A DNA stretch of 64,000 nucleotides from Jatrophihabitans sp. (lineage in GTDB: Bacteria; Actinomycetota; Actinomycetes; Mycobacteriales; Jatrophihabitantaceae), in contig DASWNX010000017.1 of the NCBI GenBank assembly GCA_036399055.1, positions 62,001 to 126,000 of the forward strand, written 5' to 3'. The translations under genes were made by a program, and so were the position numbers. Under the pieces are notes generated by a model. The model did not search any database and had not been told where the DNA came from. It saw only the letters and a program-made list of their open reading frames with translations. How positions within the stretch are numbered: the stretch's first letter is position 1; each line of letters starts with the position of its first letter. Shown here piece by piece: positions 8,694-15,553 of this stretch.

Positions 8694-8996
8694 ATGCCAC
8701 GCCGCCGCGGAGTCCTGGGACCACCCAACGGCTACCTAGCCCCCGACGGCGTCTGGCCCGACGGCCCGTTCCAGGACGACACCCCCGAGACGGTGCTGGT
8801 CGCCGCCCAGATCGCCGCCCGCCTCCGAGACGTCGTCGCCGAAGCCGGCCTGAACGTCACCCAGGTCAGCGACGGCCTCGGCATCGCCCGCAGCACCTAC
8901 TACGACATCGTCACCAACGGCGCCACCCTGCCCGACCTGCACACCATCGTCCGCGCCGAGGCCTTCCTCAACACACGACTCTGGCCGCGAACCTGA
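8694..8996 (+). CDS. Small helix-turn-helix protein, paralogue of the 8324 gene
   Basis: This 100-residue protein begins MPRRRGVLGPPNGYLAP and shares WPDGPF plus a following VLVAAQIAARLRD helix with its neighbour 73 bases upstream. The helix-turn-helix reads LNVTQVSDGLGIARSTYYDI. The ATG at 8694 has no good ribosome-binding site, but GCAGACTT lies seven bases upstream, so a leaderless message from its own promoter is possible. The WPDGPF segment before the DNA-binding domain is not part of an ordinary Xre domain and is probably an extra contact element. Confidence 0.72.
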   Translation: MPRRRGVLGPPNGYLAPDGVWPDGPFQDDTPETVLVAAQIAARLRDVVAEAGLNVTQVSDGLGIARSTYYDIVTNGATLPDLHTIVRAEAFLNTRLWPRT

Positions 8997-9095
8997 CCTC
9001 ATCCCGCACACGGATGCGAGGGACGGCGAGCGCGCGTGCCCGCCGCCGGGTTGGAGTCACTCGACCTGAAGGTCGAGCCGGCTGCTACCGCCCGA

Positions 9096-9536
9096 CTACT
9101 CGGGCATGGGCAGGTCTTCAGGCGGTTCAGTGCGCCTTGGTTGGTCGGTTGATTCACCCGTTGGCTGCGTCATACCTCGGTTGCCGAGCGCTTTGACTGC
9201 CTGAGCTGCCAGCTCGGCGAAAGCTTGTGCGTATTCGGCATGCACCTTCTGGACGGCCTCCGCCACGGCGAGCCGGATCTGTAGAGGTGAGGCGTCTGGT
9301 TCGCCTCGACGCGGCTCGGGGGAAGGGGCGGGTGCCTGCAGGGAGCGTGAGGGCGTGATGGAGAAGCCCGCGGCGACCAGGTCGCCGAGTGGGACGACCC
9401 AGGTTCGTGCCGGGTCATCGCGCTGACGTGCATGCGGCAAATCCCCGGCGCGAAGTCGGCGCTTGATGGTGTCCACGCTGACGCCAGCGAGCTGCGCAGC
9501 GTGGCGCAGCGAGTACTCCCACTGCGCCTGACTCAT
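9096..9536 (-). CDS. MerR/excisionase-type helix-turn-helix protein with C-terminal helix, 146 aa
   Basis: The N-terminus is a short winged helix of the MerR/excisionase class: YSLRHAAQLAGVSVDTIKRR followed by LRAGDLPHARQ and a strand RTWVVPLGDLVAAG. A Pro/Ser linker leads to a long helix (IRLAVAEAVQKVHAEYAQAF) that probably forms a coiled coil. The C-terminus is disordered and charged. Recombinases often pair with a recombination directionality factor of this kind, and a large tyrosine recombinase starts 660 bases away in the opposite direction. Its role may be excisionase or transcription factor. The ATG is seven bases after a TACACT box, so the message is probably leaderless. Confidence 0.7.
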   Translation of the reverse strand: MSQAQWEYSLRHAAQLAGVSVDTIKRRLRAGDLPHARQRDDPARTWVVPLGDLVAAGFSITPSRSLQAPAPSPEPRRGEPDASPLQIRLAVAEAVQKVHAEYAQAFAELAAQAVKALGNRGMTQPTGESTDQPRRTEPPEDLPMPE

Positions 9537-9543
9537 ACCACAA

Positions 9544-9572
9544 AGTGTAGTAGTAATGCTACATCAAGTCAG
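9544..9572 (-). promoter_or_regulatory. Leaderless promoter of the MerR-like gene
   Basis: On the minus strand CTGACT (9572-9567) and TACACT (9549-9544) are separated by 17 bases, and the ATG at 9536 follows seven bases after the -10 box. No Shine-Dalgarno sequence is present. The arrangement matches actinobacterial leaderless promoters. Confidence 0.6.
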
Positions 9573-9792
9573 GTGCGTCGCTGCTGGCCTGCGCGAGCGC
9601 GATGGTGCGCGCACGTCCCACTTGCGGCTGACAAAGCACCACGCCGTCCACCCATAGCGCCGCGACTGCTCGAACGTCGGCAACATGATGCGCCGGCCTC
9701 AGTGTCCCCAACGCGTCCCAGCAGAACCTGCTTGCTTTCCGTGTCGGGTCACGCACGTTAATGGATACGGGGGTTGCAGGGCTCTCTCGAAA

Positions 9793-9804
9793 TGCCCTAG
9801 GGCA
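9793..9804. repeat. Perfect palindrome TGCCCTAGGGCA, copy 1
   Basis: A 12-base perfect palindrome in the gene-poor region before the recombinase. The identity with copy 2 extends to ATGCCCTAGGGCAA. It could be a protein-binding operator or a recombinase core element. Confidence 0.55.
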
Positions 9805-10075
9805 AACAGTCGAGGAAACAGCAAGGGCAGTCTGCGATACGGACCGCCCGAGTGCCGAAAGTCTTCCGCCGATCACCCCGCTTCTCCAAGGGTGAGCCCC
9901 TCCAACACCGCGGCGGAGCTTCCACCACGATCAGAAGTCCCAAACGAGTCCCACGCACCTGGCGCACCAACCATGCTGCCGCAGCCTGAATGAACCGCCG
10001 CTCGACGGCGCGATCGGCGGCAGTGGGCGCGTTCATGCATCCCAACTGCGCAATAGAGGACACCCCGTCCTCCGA

Positions 10076-10087
10076 TGCCCTAGGGCA
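10076..10087. repeat. Perfect palindrome TGCCCTAGGGCA, copy 2
   Basis: Second copy of the same palindrome, 283 bases after the first and about 110 bases before the recombinase start codon. Two identical 14-base strings so close together are unlikely by chance and suggest a shared binding site. Confidence 0.55.
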
Positions 10088-10198
10088 AGCGGCCGGCTGC
10101 CCCATGCAACGAAGCTCGCGCCCACCAGCCGTCGCGATCTACGGTCCATCACACGCGGCCGGCACCCATCCACCTCAACTTGTTAGGAGCAATGAACT

Positions 10199-13100
10199 AT
10201 GTCTACCTCTCGTGCCACCGGCTTGCCGCCGGGAATCGAGGCCCGCGGCAACGGCTTCCGCGGGCGGTATCGGACGTCGCCGGAGTCGAAGAAGACGACG
10301 TGGAGCAGGGCGTTCCCGACCGCTGAGCTGTGCCAGGAGTTTCTCTCCGAAGCTCGCGACCGGTGGGCACAGGGCATGCCGACGCCGAAGCTGTACGGGT
10401 ACTCGATTCGTCGCACGTGGACCTTCAACGACTACGCGCTGGGCCCGTGGTGGGAGCATTACCGGCGCGGCGGTCAGCGGGACCAGACGGCCAAGAGCAT
10501 GTTGTCGTTCCTGAGGCGGCATGTTCTGACGGCAGAGTGGACGAAACTGCCATTGAGCGAGGTCGGACGCAACCGGCTTCAGAACTGGTTCGATATGAGA
10601 GTCGATGGGGCGCCGTCGGATGCGATGAACGCCGACCCGCGTTACGACTATGCCGCAGACATGGCTGCGCTCATCAACACGTGCGGCCCTTCAGTGACGA
10701 CGATGACCGAGGACCAGCTCGGTCTGCTCCTCTGGCTAGTCAAGGACGTGTTCAAGGCTGCCGCGGACGATGATGACATCGATTTCTCCAAAACCCCGGC
10801 GGCGCTAGTCAAGTTGAAGACGCGTCCGGCCGAGGTGCGTGCCGTCCAGACAGACGCCGAAAACCTTAGAAAGCTCATGAGGCAGGTGACGCGGGAGCAC
10901 GTCCAGGTCTATGCGCGGCTGCTACCGGACTGCGACCTGGTGCCGCTGGGCCTGATGTACGCGTGTGGGTTACGCGTCGGAGAGGCGTACGGGCTGCGCA
11001 TTTGTGACTGGGACAGCAGCAATCGGCGCCTGTCGGTCGTCCGCCAGTACCAGCCGACTAAAGACCCGGCCACCGGCATGGTCACGCTCTCGTCGAACCT
11101 GCTCAAGACGGCTGCATCCAAGCGGTTCATGTACGTGCCGGCCATTCTCGCGACCGCAATCGACCGCTACATCGAAACATTTCACGGCCCTGACCCAGAC
11201 CCGACGACGGCAATCTGTGTCGGTGTCGAGGGTCCTGAACGGCCGTGGGGACGTAGATCGGCGTTTGGGCGGCGAGTGAAGGCGTGCGCGCAGGCGGCCG
11301 GTCTGCAGGTTCTCACACCCGAACGGAGCTACTTACCGGTCACACCTCACCCGCACGCGTTCCGCAAGTCGATTGCGAGCGAACTGCACGCCGCCGGCAT
11401 TGCCGACGTCGTCATCTCCCGCTTCCTCGGGCACAAGCTCACGGGGCGGTTCGAAGGAGCGTCGGTCACCGCCGAGCACTACCTCGACGCCTTCGACCGC
11501 GACCTGCGCCAGTGCGCCGAGTCAGTCAACTCGATGCTCAAGACGATGGACGTGGCGTTCCTCCCGCAGGACCGCTCGCAGTTCGTGTCACCGCGGGAAG
11601 CGGCAGAGATGCTTGGCATACAGGTCGGACGGGTCTACAAGCTCATGCAGCTCGGGCAGCTAACGCCCATCGAGGACAAGCTGTTGCTGTTCACCTTCGG
11701 TCGTCGCTGTATGACCTACCTGCGGCGTGCTGAAGTAGAGGCCGTGAACGCCATGCGCCGACCCGACCCCTCCGTCGCAGTCGCCGCAACCGAAGCCGCT
11801 GCCATGCTCGACGTCGATGTCCCAACGATTCTGGCTGCCGCCCGCCAGGAGCCACCGGAGCTGACGCGCTGGAGCGGCCCAGCGCTGTCGGGAAAGCCAC
11901 GACACACCTACATCACGATTTCCTCGATCGAGGAATGGAGGTCCCGGTGCGCGGCGATCGATTCCGATGATCTGCTGTGTGGCGCCGCCGCCGACCGCGC
12001 CTCCGGGACGAAACTTCGACGGGTCGGCTTCGAGCTGCTGCCGTGGGAGATGTTCAAAGGCCGCCGCTACTACCGAACCGAGGCACTGCGTGCGTTCTCC
12101 GACGCCGGCCGCCCCGACGGGCACGTCCGCGCCTGGCAGGCCGCGATGACTGCGGGCATGTCCCACGAGGACTTCGTCGCTGCTGCGGGATTGTCCGGCG
12201 CGGTCGCGGATCCCTACGCGTGGATTGATGCCGACATCATCAAGCAGATCACCGCCGCGAAAGAACACCAGCGCCGCCAGAACGAGTGGCTTCGGGTGAG
12301 AGCACGCGCCGAGAACCCCACGGTCGACGTACCCGAGCGACCGGATGCGCAGGTCTGGATTCCGCTCCCGCAGGCCGCGGCCGCACTGAAGTTGGCTGCG
12401 GTCACGGTCGAGAACATGCTGGCCAGCGAGGGCGCGCCCCGGCATCGGTACGGCAAGACGACCTTCGTCCGAAAGATCGATGTCGCTGCGGCGTCCCGCT
12501 ACCAGATCCCGGACGGCTACATCACCAGCATGCAGGCCCAGGGGCTTACCGGCGCGTCGCGTAGCTGGATCAAGCGGCAGTGCCGCAAAGGCGAATTCAC
12601 CGCGCGGCTCGCGACCGGTATCCACGGCAAGCGTTGGCTCATCCTCGCCTCCGACGTCCACGCCTGGATCAAGCGGAACGACCCGACGCTGTCGCAACTG
12701 ATGACTGTCGGCGACGTGGTTCGCGAACTCGGCTCGACCTACATCCGGGTCACCAATGCGATCCAGGCCGGAGAACTGCCCAGCGATGGCGACGTAAACA
12801 CCCGCACGACCCGAGGCAAGGCCCGTGTGCGGCGCAGCGACTTCGAAGCTTTCAAGCTCGTCCACGCCCCTCTCCCACACCACATCACGGTCAGCGAACT
12901 GCGCGCTCAGCTTGCTGTCGCCGAGACGAACGTGAGTGTCGAGTACCTGCATCGTGCCTTGCGAACCGGCAAGATTGACGGCACCCAGCAGTTCACGGTG
13001 ACCGGGCGGCGGTGGTGGCTGCCGCCGTCGGCCTTCGAGCAGGTCACTGCGATGCTGGCCGACGGCTACCTCCGGCCCGCTGAAATTCTTCGGCAAGCCG

Positions 13101-13291
13101 GCTTCACCCCACATCCCCGGCTCCACACCACGCTCACCCAAGCGGCCGTTCGCGGCTTGGTGCCCGGCGCGATGCGGCCCGTCGGATGGAAGCGCTGGGC
13201 ATACCCGCCCGAATGCGCCGCCGCCGTGCGCAACCTGCTGGTCGCTCGCGGATTCGTCGCTGATGAGCAGCTGCCGCTCCAGGCGGCGTGA
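10199..13291 (+). CDS. Tyrosine recombinase fused to a long array of helix-turn-helix modules, 1030 aa
   Basis: The first ~440 residues form a phage-integrase-type tyrosine recombinase. Catalytic residues visible are Arg259 (CGLRVGEAYGLR), His386-x-x-Arg389 (PHAFRKS), His412 (LGHKLTG) and nucleophile Tyr428 (AEHYLDAF). The start is ATG 10199 with TTAGGAG nine bases upstream. Instead of ending near residue 440, the protein continues for about 590 residues of repeated excisionase-like winged-helix modules, for example SPREAAEMLGIQVGRVYKLM (~464), LPQAAAALKLAAVTVENML (~722), MTVGDVVRELGSTYIRVTNA (~836) and LRPAEILRQAGF (~957). I count about eight, each ending in an arginine-containing beta wing. 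Ordinary integrases have 300-450 residues. It probably moves an integrated element; the tail may bind many attachment-arm sites. The recombinase call is secure; the tail's role is inferred. Confidence 0.88.
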   Translation: MSTSRATGLPPGIEARGNGFRGRYRTSPESKKTTWSRAFPTAELCQEFLSEARDRWAQGMPTPKLYGYSIRRTWTFNDYALGPWWEHYRRGGQRDQTAKSMLSFLRRHVLTAEWTKLPLSEVGRNRLQNWFDMRVDGAPSDAMNADPRYDYAADMAALINTCGPSVTTMTEDQLGLLLWLVKDVFKAAADDDDIDFSKTPAALVKLKTRPAEVRAVQTDAENLRKLMRQVTREHVQVYARLLPDCDLVPLGLMYACGLRVGEAYGLRICDWDSSNRRLSVVRQYQPTKDPATGMVTLSSNLLKTAASKRFMYVPAILATAIDRYIETFHGPDPDPTTAICVGVEGPERPWGRRSAFGRRVKACAQAAGLQVLTPERSYLPVTPHPHAFRKSIASELHAAGIADVVISRFLGHKLTGRFEGASVTAEHYLDAFDRDLRQCAESVNSMLKTMDVAFLPQDRSQFVSPREAAEMLGIQVGRVYKLMQLGQLTPIEDKLLLFTFGRRCMTYLRRAEVEAVNAMRRPDPSVAVAATEAAAMLDVDVPTILAAARQEPPELTRWSGPALSGKPRHTYITISSIEEWRSRCAAIDSDDLLCGAAADRASGTKLRRVGFELLPWEMFKGRRYYRTEALRAFSDAGRPDGHVRAWQAAMTAGMSHEDFVAAAGLSGAVADPYAWIDADIIKQITAAKEHQRRQNEWLRVRARAENPTVDVPERPDAQVWIPLPQAAAALKLAAVTVENMLASEGAPRHRYGKTTFVRKIDVAAASRYQIPDGYITSMQAQGLTGASRSWIKRQCRKGEFTARLATGIHGKRWLILASDVHAWIKRNDPTLSQLMTVGDVVRELGSTYIRVTNAIQAGELPSDGDVNTRTTRGKARVRRSDFEAFKLVHAPLPHHITVSELRAQLAVAETNVSVEYLHRALRTGKIDGTQQFTVTGRRWWLPPSAFEQVTAMLADGYLRPAEILRQAGFTPHPRLHTTLTQAAVRGLVPGAMRPVGWKRWAYPPECAAAVRNLLVARGFVADEQLPLQAA

Positions 13292-13456
13292 AAGCCGCTA
13301 CCGCCACCGGCACCAGGAACCGCCGCGGTCAAATCACGCTTGCTTCGAGCAGGTCCGCAGCGGGTCCAGGTCGGACAAGCGCTGCCTCTCTACCGCCAAG
13401 TGGACAGGACTGCCGAGCTAGCCATTATCGGTTCCGGGCTCGGCTAGCATCCGGTC

Positions 13457-14026
13457 GTGGCCGATAACAAACTGACTAAATCGACCGGCGAACACTGGGT
13501 GTGCACCGTGCTGTCCAGTCTGGGCTGGGCCGCCGCGCTGACACGCGACGGCGTTGAACGCACCGATATCCTTGCGACCCGCTCCGACAATTCGGCCGTG
13601 ATCTCCGTCCAGGTGAAAGCCACTCGTTCCCACGCCAAGCCGAATTGGGTGCTCGGCGTCAAGAGTCTCCAACCAGCCCGCATGCCCCACGAGTGGTACG
13701 TCCTTGTCAGCCTGCCGATGACGGCGTGGCAGGCACCGGCAAGCTACGTCGTACCACGCGATCACGTCGCGGCCGGTTTCTGGATCGCGTATCAGGACTG
13801 GCTGACCGAACCAGGTATCCCCGCCGGCAAACGCAATACCAGCCTCGCCGCAGCGCACACCTTCGCACCAGCGTTCGCTGGCTACCACGAGCGATGGGAC
13901 CTGCTCGACCAAGCGACCACTACCGCGCCCGTCCTACTGCCCCAGACTTACCGGCGGCTCGCCACCGACTCCCGCGTCGGCCTGCCACCCGAGCACCCGT
14001 GGCGCAACAACCTGCCGCGCTGGTGA
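13457..14026 (+). CDS. PD-(D/E)XK-fold nuclease-like protein, 189 aa
   Basis: The N-terminal half resembles a small restriction-endonuclease fold: Glu12 in STGEHWV, Asp37 in ERTDILAT, and Gln52-Val-Lys54 in ISVQVKATRS, spaced as in the D-QxK variants of the family. The C-terminal half is Trp-rich and without known motifs. Start GTG 13457 follows TAGCAT by six bases, suggesting leaderless translation. It stands alone downstream of the recombinase, on the same strand after 165 bases. It may be a cargo nuclease or a methyl-directed endonuclease; no methyltransferase is nearby. The fold assignment is moderate, the substrate unknown. Confidence 0.6.
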   Translation: MADNKLTKSTGEHWVCTVLSSLGWAAALTRDGVERTDILATRSDNSAVISVQVKATRSHAKPNWVLGVKSLQPARMPHEWYVLVSLPMTAWQAPASYVVPRDHVAAGFWIAYQDWLTEPGIPAGKRNTSLAAAHTFAPAFAGYHERWDLLDQATTTAPVLLPQTYRRLATDSRVGLPPEHPWRNNLPRW

Positions 14027-14212
14027 CCAGCATCTGAGACCACTACGTGCTGCCTTCCCCTGATGCACTGCAGGCATGTGGTTACGGGAAGTAACCGATC
14101 CGCGACCGCGCTAACGAAGCGACCGAGGTGCGGTGGGTGGGCCGGAGATATCCGGCCCAGAATGACCTCCTCTGCCGCTGGCACTGCAGTTACTGCCTCT
14201 ACGGTCACCGCC

Positions 14213-14830
14213 TCACTCCTCACGCGCCTTTTGGTCGATGTCGGGGCCGAACAGCTGTGCAGGCGGCCGGCCGGTCTCGGCGCGGACGAGCTCGGCCAGG
14301 TCCTTGCGCGCCGCGGCCAGGACACGTGACCGCTCGCTCAGCAGCGTCCGTTGCTCATCGATCGATGCGCCCACGACGGCCGTCCGGGCCTTGATAAGCG
14401 GCGTTTGCGCTGCGCCTTCTCCTAAGACCGCGAACATCTGGTTGCACGCATCGAGGACCGCGTTCGACAACTCGACGCCCCGGGGGGACGCGCACGCCCA
14501 CGCCCGCGACCACGCGTCCATCAACGGCCCAAGGTCAACCCGCAGCCAATCGTGCAACACCATCGCATCCATCGGCTTGCGTTGGCCGAGAGTAACGGCC
14601 AGCCCCTCGCCAAGACCGGAGCGCGTCTTCACCGTCGTCAAAAGAGTGTCCATCCGAAACGCAAGGTTCTGACTTGCCACCAGAAGGTCCACGTACGCGC
14701 GCTCCCGGGCATCAGCCTCGGCGGCCTTACCGGCAGCATGTCCCTGCCACCAGGTGCCGCCGACGGCCGCAAGAGCCCCGATCAGGGCACCTCCGAGCGC
14801 GGCGAGAACGCTGATCGCCTCGCCGCTCAT
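14213..14830 (-). CDS. Membrane-anchored helical protein, 205 aa
   Basis: The protein begins MSGEAISVLAALGG and has one hydrophobic segment at about residues 5-27 (AALGGALIGALAAVGGTWW), followed by a long, mostly helical cytoplasmic-type domain with charged heptad-like stretches. This looks like a bitopic membrane protein with its bulk on one side. The ATG overlaps the stop of the preceding HTH gene as ATGA, so they are translated together. I do not recognise the family. A membrane-anchored partner coupled to a regulator could be an effector or a phage-element membrane protein; both are guesses. Confidence 0.65.
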   Translation of the reverse strand: MSGEAISVLAALGGALIGALAAVGGTWWQGHAAGKAAEADARERAYVDLLVASQNLAFRMDTLLTTVKTRSGLGEGLAVTLGQRKPMDAMVLHDWLRVDLGPLMDAWSRAWACASPRGVELSNAVLDACNQMFAVLGEGAAQTPLIKARTAVVGASIDEQRTLLSERSRVLAAARKDLAELVRAETGRPPAQLFGPDIDQKAREE

Positions 14831-15285
14831 GCTCGCCGCTCCCATCCGCCGCGGCGCGCGATCTGCGCCAGCTGATTCATCCGATACCGCGACAAGCACG
14901 GATCCATCGCCAGCCGCCGGTGCGACGGATGCGTGTGCGCAGCGAGTACGTCTTTCAGTGCCTTGTCACGCTCGCTAGCGACGAGTTCACAATGCTCGGA
15001 CAGCGCCCGTCTCAGGGTCGTCAGAGCCACCGTCCGCCCCAGCGGGCCGCCGATGCGGGCCTGTCGGCGCTCCACGGCAGCGACTACCCGGATCAGCGCC
15101 GGGTTGTCATCGCTGGCAGGCAAAGCCGCGAGATGCTCTTCGAGCGTGGTCATACCCGTCAGCTTCGTGCTAGCTAGGGCGGTAATCACGGAAGGCTCGC
15201 CGACGATGTCGGCTACCGCCCTGCCATACCGGCAGCGGCCCGCCCGGGCGTCCGAGGGCTTTCCGCCCGAGCTTGCCGACGTCAT
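14827..15285 (-). CDS. Helix-turn-helix-like protein, paralogue of the 7878 gene
   Basis: The C-terminal half matches the small regulator at 7878-8183: ASERDKALKDVLA aligns with AAERDSAITEVLA, and YRMNQLAQIARRGGWERR aligns with QRVDQLAKIARAGGRRPG. The helix-turn-helix itself (SHRRLAMDPCLSRYRMNQLA) is altered in the turn, with MDPCL replacing TRLGI. I take ATG 15285 because it overlaps the end of an upstream small frame as ATGA. An ATG at 15153 would remove a low-complexity leader and fits the alignment better. It is coupled to the downstream membrane-protein gene by another ATGA overlap. DNA binding is likely but may have changed. Confidence 0.6.
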   Translation of the reverse strand: MTSASSGGKPSDARAGRCRYGRAVADIVGEPSVITALASTKLTGMTTLEEHLAALPASDDNPALIRVVAAVERRQARIGGPLGRTVALTTLRRALSEHCELVASERDKALKDVLAAHTHPSHRRLAMDPCLSRYRMNQLAQIARRGGWERRA

Positions 15286-15446
15286 CGACGATTAGGCATG
15301 TCATCCGAGCGGTGGTCCGGGTGCACCTTGCAGCGGTAATCCGCCGGAGCTCCACCAGCGAGAGCGTGTAGTAGCCGGAGGCGCCGCGTACCTTGCGCTG
15401 CCAGATCGGCCGGAACTCTTTCGAGAATGCGCTCATAGATCGGCAC
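15282..15446 (-). CDS. Possible small protein, 54 aa
   Basis: A GTG at 15446 opens a 54-residue frame starting MPIYERILERVPADL and ending DDMPNRR, with a balanced, mainly helical composition unlike the other frames here. Its stop codon overlaps the next gene's ATG as ATGA, which is the best evidence that it is translated. It would be the first gene of a three-gene unit with the HTH-like and membrane proteins. It has no recognisable family. The remaining 107 bases up to the helicase gene hold nothing I can identify. Confidence 0.4.
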   Translation of the reverse strand: MPIYERILERVPADLAAQGTRRLRLLHALAGGAPADYRCKVHPDHRSDDMPNRR

Positions 15447-15553
15447 CGCCGCATATGGGAGTTACGTCAAAGCCCTCCCCTACGCTCGGCCGGTGCAACG
15501 ATAGAACCGCACCCCACCATCGGCTTGGGGGCAGCAGCGGGCCACGTCTCGCG

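Larger units (their letters stand above)
9573..10182. other. Gene-poor stretch upstream of the recombinase
   Basis: About 600 bases with no convincing gene on either strand. Open frames here have no start context and a poor composition. The stretch contains two copies of a perfect 12-base palindrome, annotated separately. Its position between an excisionase-like gene and the recombinase gene is where an attachment site or operator region would be expected, but no tRNA or direct repeat was found. Confidence 0.5.

Noticed and set aside
9559-9876. Possible minus-strand protein of 105 aa upstream of the MerR-like gene
   Set aside because: Part of it looks protein-like, but it has no start signal and its end overlaps the promoter of the next gene; left as gene-free.
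11660-13141. Long minus-strand open frame (493 codons) inside the recombinase gene
   Set aside because: Antisense shadow; the plus strand encodes repeated winged-helix modules with consistent pattern.
10199-14026. Prophage
   Set aside because: A recombinase and small regulators are present but no capsid, terminase, portal, tail or lysis genes; an integrative element or island is more likely.
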